A stretch of DNA of 38,531 nt from Prevotella sp. UBA4376 (GTDB taxonomy: Bacteria; Bacteroidota; Bacteroidia; Bacteroidales; Bacteroidaceae): the NCBI GenBank assembly GCA_002391185.1, contig DGRY01000148.1, positions 1 through 38,531 of the forward strand. The letters are read 5' to 3'. Each line of letters starts with the position of its first letter. Position 1 is the first letter of the stretch. Made by a program: the position numbers and the translations under genes. Of the stretch, positions 24,229 through 32,743 are shown piece by piece. The notes beneath the pieces are model-generated. The model ran no database searches, was not told the DNA's origin, and was given only the letters and a program-made list of their open reading frames with translations.

Positions 24229-24271
24229 AAATATAAATAAGGTGTGTTTGCGTGGCAAATGAAGTAAAATT

Positions 24272-25336
24272 ATGAACGACAAAATTCGTATTAAGGACAT
24301 CGCTGAAAGAGCAGGCGTTTCTGTAGGTACCGTTGACCGTGTTTTGCACAATCGACCAAATGTTTCTCCTAAAGCAAGAGAGAAGGTAGAGGCTGCCTTG
24401 AAAGAGGTTGACTATCATCCAAACATGTATGCCAGTGCCTTGGCATATAACAAATCATATATCTTCTATATAGTTATGCCTCGCCATGAACAAGAGGCAT
24501 ATTGGGAAGAGATTGAGCAAGGAGCGCACAAAGCCATGGAGGCTCGTAGAGATTTCCATATAAACGTACGAATACTTCATTATCAACGATTTAGCGTTGA
24601 GTCGTTCAACGAACAATGCGATGAATGTTTATCTAACAATCCCGACGGAGTTGTTATTGTACCATCGGCATTGGAAGAAACACGAAACTTCACCGATAAA
24701 CTTCACGAATTGAAAATTCCATTCGTGATGCTCGACTCATACATGCCCGATCTGAGACCGTTATCATTCTTCGGCCAAGACTCGTTTGCAAGTGGATATT
24801 TTGCGGCCCGTATGCTTATGCTTATTGCTTCAAAAGAGAAAGAGGTAATGTTCTTTAAATTAACACAAAACGGACACAGTTCTTCTAAACAGCAGGACAA
24901 CCGTGAGGTGGGATTCCGCCACTACATGCGCGACCACTTCCCTGAAATAAAGATTATAGAACTTGATGTGCCTTGGGGTGGCACTAAACAGGAATACACC
25001 ACTGCCCTGACAGCTTTCTTTGATGAACATCCAGATGTTCACCATTGCATAACATTGAGTTCAAAAGCACACATCGTTGGTGATTTCCTTTTAAAATCAA
25101 ACCGTCGTGACATTCAGATTATGGGCTATGATATGGTGGAAAAAAATGCACATTGCCTAAAAGAAGGCAGCATAAGTTTCCTTATAGCCCAGCATGCCTA
25201 TCAGCAGGGATATTGTTGCATAGACGCCCTCTTCAAGGCTATAGTGCTCAAGAAGAAAGTGCAACCTGTGAACTATATGCCTATAGAATTGCTGTCGCCA
25301 GAGAATGTAGATTTCTACAGAAGAACCCAGCTGTAA
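24272..25336 (+). CDS. LacI-family transcriptional regulator, probable regulator of kdgK-kdgA
   Basis: A 354-residue repressor-type protein. The N-terminal helix-turn-helix and hinge (about 1-60) read IKDIAERAGVSVGTVDRVLH, then SPKAREKVEAALKEVDYHPN. The remainder is a periplasmic-binding-protein-like sensor domain with DGVVIVPSALEETRNF and FGQDSFASGYFAARML, the sugar-binding half. The VGTVDRVLHNR form (Asp-Arg in place of Ser-Arg) occurs in Bacteroidales relatives. It is divergent from kdgK with palindromes between them, so 2-keto-3-deoxygluconate or a uronate is a reasonable inducer guess. The C-terminus ends with LLSPENVDFY. Confidence 0.87.
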   Translation: MNDKIRIKDIAERAGVSVGTVDRVLHNRPNVSPKAREKVEAALKEVDYHPNMYASALAYNKSYIFYIVMPRHEQEAYWEEIEQGAHKAMEARRDFHINVRILHYQRFSVESFNEQCDECLSNNPDGVVIVPSALEETRNFTDKLHELKIPFVMLDSYMPDLRPLSFFGQDSFASGYFAARMLMLIASKEKEVMFFKLTQNGHSSSKQQDNREVGFRHYMRDHFPEIKIIELDVPWGGTKQEYTTALTAFFDEHPDVHHCITLSSKAHIVGDFLLKSNRRDIQIMGYDMVEKNAHCLKEGSISFLIAQHAYQQGYCCIDALFKAIVLKKKVQPVNYMPIELLSPENVDFYRRTQL

Positions 25337-25513
25337 GTTAGAACTTGTATTCCTCCTATAAAATGGAGGCAAGAAGGATTTGGAAGCCTAAGAATCTTTA
25401 TCAATATTGAGCTACAATAGTACTTGCAGTAGGCTTTACTGTGCGAAAAAAGCGAGAGTATAAGCTAAAGTGTAAGCAATTAAGGTTACTATAAAAGTCA
25501 AATTCATATAAAA

Positions 25514-26803
25514 TTGAAAAAGCGCGGATTACTGGCGTTATCGCCACTTTTTGTACTGATAGCCTTCATCGTGATGTTCACTATTTATTCTGTGGACAAA
25601 ACGGATAATGAGCCTAATCTTAGTCTAACGGTGGCATTTCTTTTCTCAAGTGTCTATGCTATTATCATATCGGGTGGCATATCCATGAAGAAGCGTATCG
25701 ACACCTTTAGCAAAGGTGCTGGTGAACAAAACCTCATGCTTATGCTATGGATATATGTGCTTGCGGGTGCTTTTGCAGCATCAGCAAAAAACATGGGAGC
25801 CATAAATGCCACGGTGAACATTGCGATAAACTACCTGCCAACAAATCTACTTCTTCCCGGGCTATTTTTGGCAGCGTGTTTTATATCTGTTTCCATAGGA
25901 ACAAGTGTTGGAACAGTTGTAGCACTTGTACCTATAGCTGCAGGCGTTGCCCATTCTACAGGTAGTTCTATAGCCTTGCTTACTGCCGTTGTAGTGGGAG
26001 GAGCATATTTTGGTGACAACCTATCATTTATCAGCGACACAACAGTAGTGGCTACCCAGACACAAGGCTGCAACATGAGCGATAAATTTCGCGTAAACTC
26101 ACAGATTGTAATGCCTGCAGCTATCGTTGTGTTAATAATATATGCAATAATGGGAACCGGCATATCTGCTCCTACAAACGTAGAAGATATAGAATTCTAT
26201 AAAGTAATCCCATATCTTGTTGTTCTCACTACTGCCATTGCAGGAATGAATGTTATGGCTGTGCTCACATTAGGACTTGTAATCTGTGGCATCATTGGAC
26301 TTATCTCAGGCGATTATACAATAACCAATTGGTTTGCCGCCATGGGAGATGGTGTTCTCGGAATGGGCGAGCTTGTCATCATTGCCATGATGGCAGGCGG
26401 AATACTTGAAATTATTCGCGAGAACGGAGGAATTGATTTTATCATCGACAAACTAACCGCCCATGTGAATGGGAAGAAAGGCGCCGAGCTTGCTATTGCG
26501 GCACTTGTCAGTTTTGTGAATATATGCACAGCAAATAATACAGTAGCCATACTAACCGTTGGAAGGATATCAAAAAAAATTGGTGATCAATATGGTGTGG
26601 ACAACAGAAAAGCAGCAAGCATTCTCGACACATTCTCCTGTAGCGTACAGGGGCTACTACCCTATGGGGTGCAGATATTATTGGCAGCAGGTCTTGCAGG
26701 TATAAACCCTGTTCAAATAATACCATGGCTCTTCTATCCTATGGCCATAGGACTGGCAGCGCTATTGGCAATTATGATTCGTTATCCTAAGAAATATAGC
26801 TAA
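25514..26803 (+). CDS. Na+/H+ antiporter, NhaC family
   Basis: A 429-residue integral membrane protein with about 11-12 hydrophobic segments. The family hallmark VVGGAYFGDNLSFISDTTVV is at about residues 156-175, and CTANNTVAILTVGRI near 340 is the conserved second-half region. These transporters exchange Na+ (or organic ions such as lactate/malate in some members) for H+ across the inner membrane. The start is a TTG at 25514: the frame closes at 25481 and no in-frame ATG occurs before residue 21, which lies inside the first helix. It precedes an unknown gene by 3 bp. The 177-bp gap upstream (25337-25513) holds only a weak CCTCC/GGAGG hairpin and no clear promoter. Confidence 0.85.
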   Translation: MKKRGLLALSPLFVLIAFIVMFTIYSVDKTDNEPNLSLTVAFLFSSVYAIIISGGISMKKRIDTFSKGAGEQNLMLMLWIYVLAGAFAASAKNMGAINATVNIAINYLPTNLLLPGLFLAACFISVSIGTSVGTVVALVPIAAGVAHSTGSSIALLTAVVVGGAYFGDNLSFISDTTVVATQTQGCNMSDKFRVNSQIVMPAAIVVLIIYAIMGTGISAPTNVEDIEFYKVIPYLVVLTTAIAGMNVMAVLTLGLVICGIIGLISGDYTITNWFAAMGDGVLGMGELVIIAMMAGGILEIIRENGGIDFIIDKLTAHVNGKKGAELAIAALVSFVNICTANNTVAILTVGRISKKIGDQYGVDNRKAASILDTFSCSVQGLLPYGVQILLAAGLAGINPVQIIPWLFYPMAIGLAALLAIMIRYPKKYS

Positions 26804-26806
26804 GGA

Positions 26807-27502
26807 ATGGAAATCATCAAAAGAAATCTCTTTAGGAAGTTGCGCTCAGATAACTTTCAAACTGGTGAACAGCAAGAGCCAATGTCACAGTTCAAATATC
26901 AAAAGATGCTTGGACTGATGAAAGATATTGCTAACATGCCAGCAGGAGAAGTACACCTTTCAAACCCTTTACTCAACCATCGTTTGAAGAAAATACAAGA
27001 TCGTGAGCGACGCTCTGAAAACGCAAATATAGAAAGCATATACCTACTACGCATTATTGTCAGCAACGTAAATTCGATAATGAGCTATGGTATTCCACTT
27101 CGAGGGATTATCCAGTTAGGGCAATACATCAGAACACGTGGAAACAAAGCCGACTATAACAAGCTTGACCGTTGGCTAAAAAAACTTCATATCTCTCGTC
27201 TTGCTCAGCTACAGGGTTGCATATTAATCGATTTCTTCGGCTTTGAAAGTTCAGAACTACCTTTTGTAAAGAGCAAGGAAAGTAAAACCGAGAAAATAAC
27301 CTTTAAATCAATGGCAGATGGAGAGGCAGAAGCCATGCTCGACCTGCAGTTTAAACAAGCACGAATGGGAGTAAAACTTAGCGGTAAAGCCATGCGAAGA
27401 AACTTGCGCCATTCTCTTCGCTACATGCCCTATGCACCTGTAGAAACAACAAGTAACTTCGTGATAAATTTCATGCGCGGATTGCAGGAAATAGAAGAAT
27501 GA
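26807..27502 (+). CDS. Unknown protein, 231 residues, basic and helical
   Basis: I do not recognise the family. The protein is rich in Arg and Lys (KRNLFRKLR at the start, KKIQDRERRSENANIES, KAMRRNLRHSLRYMPYAP near the end) and predicted mostly helical, with no signal peptide or membrane segment. A central stretch IYLLRIIVSNVNSIMSYGIP could pack in a hydrophobic core. It follows the NhaC gene by only 3 bp, so the two are co-transcribed; a role linked to the antiporter is possible but not evident. Immediately after its TGA, the same frame stays open through the 15-bp tandem repeats. Confidence 0.7.
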   Translation: MEIIKRNLFRKLRSDNFQTGEQQEPMSQFKYQKMLGLMKDIANMPAGEVHLSNPLLNHRLKKIQDRERRSENANIESIYLLRIIVSNVNSIMSYGIPLRGIIQLGQYIRTRGNKADYNKLDRWLKKLHISRLAQLQGCILIDFFGFESSELPFVKSKESKTEKITFKSMADGEAEAMLDLQFKQARMGVKLSGKAMRRNLRHSLRYMPYAPVETTSNFVINFMRGLQEIEE

Positions 27503-27518
27503 GAAAAAAGAAGGAAGA

Positions 27519-27594
27519 ATTATGAGGTAAAAAATTATGAGGCAAAAAATTATGAGGCAAAAAATTATGAGGTAAAAAATTATGAGGTAAAAAA
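27519..27594 (+). repeat. Five tandem 15-bp repeats
   Basis: The unit ATTATGAGGYAAAAA occurs five times head to tail, with TATGAGG starting at 27521, 27536, 27551, 27566 and 27581. The only difference is T or C at one position (T, C, C, T, T). The period is a multiple of three, and in the frame of the upstream gene each unit reads N-Y-E-(V/A)-K without a stop. The array runs directly into the terminator stem. Confidence 0.85.
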
Positions 27595-27633
27595 TTATTG
27601 GGTTATAAGAATCAAAAACTTATAACCCAATAA
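27595..27633. terminator. Bidirectional terminator
   Basis: A perfect 15-bp stem, TTATTGGGTTATAAG (27595-27609) with CTTATAACCCAATAA (27619-27633), encloses a 9-nt loop. CTTTTATTTT follows on the plus strand, and the A-rich repeats give a T-rich exit on the minus strand. It separates convergent genes. Confidence 0.85.
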
Positions 27634-27636
27634 CTT

Positions 27637-28842
27637 TTATTTTAAAGGAGCACAAGTAGCAAACTCCTGTTGTTTTTGTTTATTATACTCAGCAAACAAA
27701 TTATCAAAAATCTGACGTTCATCATCAGTGATGGATCCCAAATCACGTGCTATATCCTTATAAGCTTTCTTAACCTGAGAACGCAATGGACGCAAACGAC
27801 TCTTATATGTATTCAAGGTCATACCAGACTGGCGCTCTTCAATATAAGGCTGATAAACTTTATCAAGAGTTTCTTTTACATTAGGAGACACAATAGAAGA
27901 AAAATCATTTCCCTTTGCAGCAGCTGTTGTACTTTGTTTAGCAAAACTATCAGTTTTTTCACCTACAGCAGCTACATTTTCTGATTCATTTGTTATTGTA
28001 TCTGCAGAAGTTTGCTCTGTAGCCTCATTTTTCTCAGTATTGAAAACTTCTGCCAATTTATCAAGATTGCTAACACCTAACCATACTACTGCAGCAGTAA
28101 CAACCGCAATTGCCAAAACAGCCAACACCTGAGGATTTACTCGAATATTGGTATTACTCCTTTTATAACTGCCATGAAGATTCATGATAAGGTCATCGCA
28201 ATCATAAAACCTATCATTACGCCCTATAGAACAACATTTCTTAATAATAGAATCATAAGAAAGAGTAAGCCCCATATCACGCATCAAAACACCAATAGAA
28301 TATATATCGGTACGTCGATCAACTGTTATAGTACCATCTTTCTGTTCTGGAGAAATATACTTCTGATAATCGGCTGGTTCATCTATGGTGTTATTGTAAG
28401 TGCCTCGCAATTCTGTTATAACAGGACGATCGTCCTGGCAAGTAACCATTATAGTATAAGGATTGAGAACACCGCAGATAAGATTAAGTTGATGCAAGCT
28501 ATTCAAAGCCTCTGCTATGCTTTTAATCATATCTATCTTTTCTTCATCACTATGTCCTTCAGAAAGATACACAGCCAAAGAGCGAGCTTCAACATATTCT
28601 GTCACAAGAACATGACCATAATCCGGCAAATCCTCTTCACCAAGGTATTTCACCACATACGGACTGTCTATCTTCTTTCCATAAGTATATTCCTTATGTT
28701 GCACAGACTTGTATTTTGCCTGTGAAGCATAAGGTTCACGAAGTTGCTTTAAAACAACATCTTTATCACCTTTCTTGCAAAGAATAGTGTTATAGATTCC
28801 ATTACTTGGAATATTTTTAAAGTCAGTATATGCTGTGATCAT
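27637..28842 (-). CDS. Membrane-anchored protein-kinase-like protein, probable pseudokinase
   Basis: A 401-residue protein with a Hanks-type kinase fold at about 1-225, one membrane helix at about 237-257 and a C-terminal domain of about 140 residues outside. The kinase-like lysine is K32 (VVLKQL). The catalytic HRD-L-K-x-x-N block reads ICGVLNPYT (122-130), so the catalytic Asp is Val and the metal-binding Asn is Thr. DFG is replaced by ELR (144-146) and the glycine-rich loop is absent. The activation-segment end (YISPEQ) and the helix-F Asp (DRRTDIYSIGV) are kept. The start is the ATG at 28842, since an upstream start at 28887 precedes the predicted transcription start. Confidence 0.8.
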   Translation of the reverse strand: MITAYTDFKNIPSNGIYNTILCKKGDKDVVLKQLREPYASQAKYKSVQHKEYTYGKKIDSPYVVKYLGEEDLPDYGHVLVTEYVEARSLAVYLSEGHSDEEKIDMIKSIAEALNSLHQLNLICGVLNPYTIMVTCQDDRPVITELRGTYNNTIDEPADYQKYISPEQKDGTITVDRRTDIYSIGVLMRDMGLTLSYDSIIKKCCSIGRNDRFYDCDDLIMNLHGSYKRSNTNIRVNPQVLAVLAIAVVTAAVVWLGVSNLDKLAEVFNTEKNEATEQTSADTITNESENVAAVGEKTDSFAKQSTTAAAKGNDFSSIVSPNVKETLDKVYQPYIEERQSGMTLNTYKSRLRPLRSQVKKAYKDIARDLGSITDDERQIFDNLFAEYNKQKQQEFATCAPLK

Positions 28843-28865
28843 CTTGGTAGTTTTTATTATTAGCG

Positions 28866-28895
28866 CAAAATTACAAATAATATTCAAAACAACAA
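28866..28895 (-). promoter_or_regulatory. Pseudokinase promoter
   Basis: On the minus strand TAATTTTG (28873-28866) has TTG (28895-28893) 19 nt upstream. This supports the shorter gene start at 28842. Confidence 0.65.
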
Positions 28896-29097
28896 ACTAT
28901 TAAACCAAAATATACAATATAACGGGTACGAAAATTAATAAATAATTTTTTTTAGCGAAACGTGTGTCATTTAATTGAAGTTTTACAAGCGTTGCTTATG
29001 AAAGATTATTTATTTTATATTTGATAAGTTTAAGCTAATCGAACATAACAAAACGTAAATAAAAAGGGAAAACATATCACTTGATAAGTCACAGCAT

Positions 29098-29105
29098 TAT
29101 CTTTG
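29098..29105 (+). promoter_or_regulatory. -7 element of the carboxypeptidase-regulatory-like gene
   Basis: TATCTTTG lies 45 bp before the ATG at 29150. The nearest upstream TTG is at 14-nt spacing, too close for a standard -33 box. The rest of 28896-29097 shows no gene. Confidence 0.5.
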
Positions 29106-29149
29106 TTGCCGAAAAAGCAGCGATTGACCTCTTAAGAAACAACAATAAA

Positions 29150-29638
29150 ATGAAACTGTTATCATTAGTCACCGCAATAATTCTGATCTCAAATAATGCG
29201 AATGCGCAGAAAAGAGGAGTTCTGTTGGATATGGAAACACGTCAGCCTATTTCTGGCGCAAGCATCATAACAAACAGAAACAAAAAATATACAACCAACT
29301 ATCAGGGACATTATTATATAGATGACCCTACTGCTTCAAGTGTATCATTTATTGGAAAAGGATATGTGAAACGCGATTGCCAAATCAAGAACCTTTCTGA
29401 CACAACACTACTTCTACCAGTAGCCATTACTCTAAACACCGTTGTAATAACAGCAAAGAAAGTAGAGCTTGAAGGAGCAACCGCACCAACTGAATCATAT
29501 AAAAAGATGTTGGACGACCCACTCATGCGACCGAAGAGTCCAAGTGGAATGTCATTTCTCGGCACACGAATGGGTCCTAAACCAAAAGTTGGTAAAAGAT
29601 TAAGAGAAAAAGTACGAAAAACTATTGAAAGCTACTAA
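29150..29638 (+). CDS. Secreted CarboxypepD_reg-like domain protein
   Basis: A 162-residue protein with a signal peptide (MKLLSLVTAIILISNNANAQ, cleavage expected after NAQ). It then has a single carboxypeptidase-regulatory-like beta sandwich (about 24-105) with GVLLDMETRQPISGASIITN and YTTNYQGHYYIDD. This fold is usually the first domain of SusC-type barrels; here it stands alone with a short basic tail (GPKPKVGKRLREKVRKTIES). The start is the ATG at 29150, because the longer frame begins with a TTG ahead of the promoter. Its last 17 bp overlap the 3' end of the convergent murQ gene. Function unknown. Confidence 0.75.
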   Translation: MKLLSLVTAIILISNNANAQKRGVLLDMETRQPISGASIITNRNKKYTTNYQGHYYIDDPTASSVSFIGKGYVKRDCQIKNLSDTTLLLPVAITLNTVVITAKKVELEGATAPTESYKKMLDDPLMRPKSPSGMSFLGTRMGPKPKVGKRLREKVRKTIESY

Positions 29639-30425
29639 GTGCCTTTTCAACGCTTCCATGCAGCAACAACACACGCTTAGCCTCTTCATAATCAAGATGA
29701 AGCAAATCAACAAGCATTTTCGTACCACGCTCAATAAGTTTCTTGTTGGTAAGCTGCATATTAACCATACGGTTGCCCTTCACTCTACCAATCTTAATCA
29801 TTACGGAAGTAGATATCATGTTTAATATGAGCTTTGTGGCAGTACCAGCCTTCATACGTGAAGAACCTGTAACAAACTCAGGACCAACAATAACCTCGAT
29901 AGGATATTCAGAAGTCATACCTAAAGGAGAATCAGGATTGCAGGTTATGCAGCCGGTAAGACACCCCATATTACGAGCCTCTTTAACAGCACCTATAACA
30001 TAAGGCGTTGTTCCTGATGCAGCAATACCAATTATCGTATCTTGTGCAGTAGGCTTAAATGGAAGTATGTCTTTCCAGCCTTGCAATTCATCATCCTCGG
30101 CATTTTCAACAGCATTACGCAAAGCAGTATCTCCACCAGCTACAAGACCGATAACCGTTGTTGGAGGCATACCATATGTTGGAGGAATCTCGCTGGCGTC
30201 AAGAACCCCCAAACGTCCACTTGTTCCTGCACCTAAATAAAATATACGTCCACCTTGCTTTACACGCTTCACAATGTTCTCAACAAGTGCCTCTATCTGA
30301 GGGATGGCCTTTTCTGTGGCAATAGCAACTTTCTTGTCTTCATTATTCATATCAACAAGAAGTTCATGCACACTCATCTGGTCAAGATTATCATACAAAG
30401 ATGATTTTTCTGTGATTTTCTCCAT
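29622..30425 (-). CDS. murQ: N-acetylmuramic acid 6-phosphate etherase
   Basis: A 267-residue SIS-domain lyase that removes the D-lactyl ether from MurNAc-6-phosphate to give GlcNAc-6-phosphate in the cytoplasm, part of peptidoglycan recycling. The diagnostic stretches are YLGAGTSGRLGVLDASEIPP (about residue 41), GIAASGTTPYVIGA, and EVIVGPEFVTGSSRMKAGTA followed by TKLILNMIST. It is slightly shorter than the E. coli enzyme (about 300). It is the last gene of a four-gene operon, 6 bp after the sugar kinase gene, and its 3' end overlaps the convergent gene by 17 bp. Confidence 0.93.
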   Translation of the reverse strand: MEKITEKSSLYDNLDQMSVHELLVDMNNEDKKVAIATEKAIPQIEALVENIVKRVKQGGRIFYLGAGTSGRLGVLDASEIPPTYGMPPTTVIGLVAGGDTALRNAVENAEDDELQGWKDILPFKPTAQDTIIGIAASGTTPYVIGAVKEARNMGCLTGCITCNPDSPLGMTSEYPIEVIVGPEFVTGSSRMKAGTATKLILNMISTSVMIKIGRVKGNRMVNMQLTNKKLIERGTKMLVDLLHLDYEEAKRVLLLHGSVEKALSSFQ

Positions 30426-30431
30426 GATTTA

Positions 30432-31268
30432 TTATGCGTGATATTCAACCAAAGCAGCCATTGGAGCCTGAACAATTCGCCCAAGGTTCATCCCCTCAAG
30501 TTTCAGAGCCTCTTCAAGTGGCTTACGATAGAAATGAGCAATACTTCCGTTAAAACCTATTGGCAACTTATCCCAGTTTTCATACTGCTTTACATTACGC
30601 TGAAGGAACGAACGGAAGCTATTAAGAACTAAAGCATAAATAGAAGGTTCTTCAATATTCTCTTCGAGGAAGGGAACAAAGCTGGCAAGGAAAGTATTTG
30701 GTTTGGGCTGACGATACACTTTATCAATGATCTCAGCCTGAGTGGTATTATACTTCTCAAAGAAACGCTTTATAATATGCTGTGGCATCTGATTCTTGAG
30801 TATATCACCCAACAGAAGTTTGCCAAGAACAGCACCACTTCCCTCATCCCCAAGAATAAATCCTAATGGAGAAACATTCTTCACAAGGTTCTTTCCGTCG
30901 TAAGAACATGAATTGCTACCTGTACCAAGAATACAAGCAATACCAGGTTCGTGGCCACAGATGCCTCTTGCAGCACCAAGCATATCACTTGCTACTTCAC
31001 ATACACCATTGATAACAAGATGTCTGCGCAAAGCACGTTCTACCACAGGCTGCTTTTCCTTTGTGCAACCAGCTCCATAGAAATGCACCTCATCAACTTC
31101 ATTGGTCTGCAGTTGTTCAATAAGTGATGTGCGAACTTCTTCAGCAATCTCCTCTTCACTCATCTGAAAAGGATTCATACCCTTCGTGCGCAATTCTTTT
31201 ATAGCCTTTCCATCTTCAACCAAAGCCCAGTCGGTCTTTGTTGAACCACTATCAGCAATTAATATCAT
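30432..31268 (-). CDS. BadF/BadG-type N-acetylhexosamine kinase
   Basis: A 278-residue ASKHA-fold kinase of the BadF/BadG/BcrA/BcrD family, close to eukaryotic-type GlcNAc kinases. The phosphate-1 loop is ILIADSGSTKTDWALVEDG at the N-terminus. ACILGTGSNSCSYDGKNL and GFILGDEGSGAVLGKLLLGD are the other nucleotide-binding loops. The start is the ATG at 31268: a longer start at 31328 would overlap the glycosyltransferase gene and add a non-homologous leader. Placement between murQ and cell-wall genes suggests it phosphorylates MurNAc or GlcNAc, feeding MurQ. This is inference from context. Confidence 0.83.
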   Translation of the reverse strand: MILIADSGSTKTDWALVEDGKAIKELRTKGMNPFQMSEEEIAEEVRTSLIEQLQTNEVDEVHFYGAGCTKEKQPVVERALRRHLVINGVCEVASDMLGAARGICGHEPGIACILGTGSNSCSYDGKNLVKNVSPLGFILGDEGSGAVLGKLLLGDILKNQMPQHIIKRFFEKYNTTQAEIIDKVYRQPKPNTFLASFVPFLEENIEEPSIYALVLNSFRSFLQRNVKQYENWDKLPIGFNGSIAHFYRKPLEEALKLEGMNLGRIVQAPMAALVEYHA

Positions 31269-31299
31269 AGCTTTTTCGATTATAGGTTTAATATTGTCA

Positions 31300-32721
31300 T
31301 TATTTTGCACAGAGAGCCTTACGAGCAAGCAACTCCCATGTTCTTATTCTATCCTTATATGTGTTGTTACGATTCTCCTTTTCAATACTCAAATCACCAT
31401 CAGAATTATCATCCCAACGACGACAGAAATACACAATATCGAAGATACGTCCTATGAGATACTCACGACAAATAGCAAGTCCCAAAGCATAATCCTCACC
31501 ATAGTTAACATTAGGAAGATTAATATTTCTGATAACAGGAGTGAAGAATGCACGAGGAGCACCTAACCCATTGATACGCAATGCATTATTGCGTCCATTT
31601 TCAATAGTCCACTCACGATGTTCGATATCACCAGGAGGTAGAGTATTAAGATCTATATCTGTCAAGCGATATGCACCAATAACCATTGCGCATTTCTGAG
31701 CATAGAAAGCATCAACCATCTTTTGCAATGTATCGGGACCGCTATAAACATCATCAGAATCGAGCTGAACAATAAATCGTCCCACCTTCTCATGGTGTGA
31801 ACACATATTCCACGCGCCCCCAACACAAATATCACGACGAGTAGGAATAATATGAACAAGACGCTCATCGTCAGCGAATTCCTCAATAGCTTCTGTTGTA
31901 CCATCGGTAGAATGATATTCAGGGCCATTCTCTACGACAAAGACATTGTATTTAAATGTCGTCTTCTGTGAAAGAGCACTCTTAATAGCATCACGAATGG
32001 TTCTAATACGATTTCTCACAGGAATCATAATTGTTGCTTCCACCTCGAAATCCTCACTCTTAAAGTCAACCTCTTTAAACTTAGGTTCCAAATAAGCACC
32101 AACCTCTTTAAGGTATTCGGTACAAGCCTGTTCCATCTCTATCTGTGAAGCACGATTACGAGGGTCAACATAATCGAAAAGTTTTTCACCCGTCTTACGA
32201 TTATCAAGCTCAACCTCACTATATAAGTTTTCTGGGATATGAACAAATTTCACTTTCTGAGCCATTTTCAAACGCAAGTCATAGAAACCTGCAGCCTTGT
32301 AATCAGCTGTCATGCAAGCAGCAGCCTCCTTCAAAGCCGCTGTTCTAACAACAACAATGCTTCCGAAATCAAAATCGTCACGCAAAGAACCCTCCTGATA
32401 ATCAATAACAGGAGCCTCAGTACGCTTTCCTTCTGCCGAAATCTTATAATGATCAGCATAAATCCAGCCAGCACCAGTAGCATCAGCTATCTGAAGAATA
32501 CGCTCAAAAGCATATAAACCAATCTCAAGATACTCGCCCTTGAGATAAATCATGGTGAACTCTGCCTCTGCCTTCTGAGCTATCACCTTCATAGCAGCAC
32601 TACTGCGGATGTTGTCAACAGTTTCTATTTTTCCTGCCAACCCTGTTGCCTTTAAACTCTCAATAGTTTTTGCAACTTCAATTTCTCCTCCTTTAGCGAG
32701 GAAGCAATCAATCTTTTTCAT
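31300..32721 (-). CDS. Two-domain GT2-like glycosyltransferase, N-terminal half degenerate
   Basis: A 473-residue cytoplasmic protein with two GT-A-like halves. The C-terminal half (about 225-440) is a regular family 2 domain: [20 protein letters not shown], then [18 protein letters not shown] with the DxD-type metal motif at 321-324, and a late [19 protein letters not shown]. The N-terminal half (about 1-170) keeps the same secondary-structure rhythm ([20 protein letters not shown], where the DxD would be) but lacks the acidic metal site. The gene lies between dacB and the sugar kinase in one operon. The acceptor and donor are unknown; a cell-wall role is inferred from the neighbours. Confidence 0.75.
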   Translation of the reverse strand: MKKIDCFLAKGGEIEVAKTIESLKATGLAGKIETVDNIRSSAAMKVIAQKAEAEFTMIYLKGEYLEIGLYAFERILQIADATGAGWIYADHYKISAEGKRTEAPVIDYQEGSLRDDFDFGSIVVVRTAALKEAAACMTADYKAAGFYDLRLKMAQKVKFVHIPENLYSEVELDNRKTGEKLFDYVDPRNRASQIEMEQACTEYLKEVGAYLEPKFKEVDFKSEDFEVEATIMIPVRNRIRTIRDAIKSALSQKTTFKYNVFVVENGPEYHSTDGTTEAIEEFADDERLVHIIPTRRDICVGGAWNMCSHHEKVGRFIVQLDSDDVYSGPDTLQKMVDAFYAQKCAMVIGAYRLTDIDLNTLPPGDIEHREWTIENGRNNALRINGLGAPRAFFTPVIRNINLPNVNYGEDYALGLAICREYLIGRIFDIVYFCRRWDDNSDGDLSIEKENRNNTYKDRIRTWELLARKALCAK

Positions 32722-32743
32722 GTATTATATAATAGTTAGTTAT

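Noticed and set aside
28174..28725. 183-codon open frame on the plus strand
   Set aside because: It lies antisense within the pseudokinase gene, has no promoter and an implausible composition; the minus-strand protein has clear kinase-fold motifs.
28843..28887. 15-residue N-terminal extension of the pseudokinase
   Set aside because: The extension overlaps the -7 element of the gene's promoter and lies upstream of the predicted transcription start.
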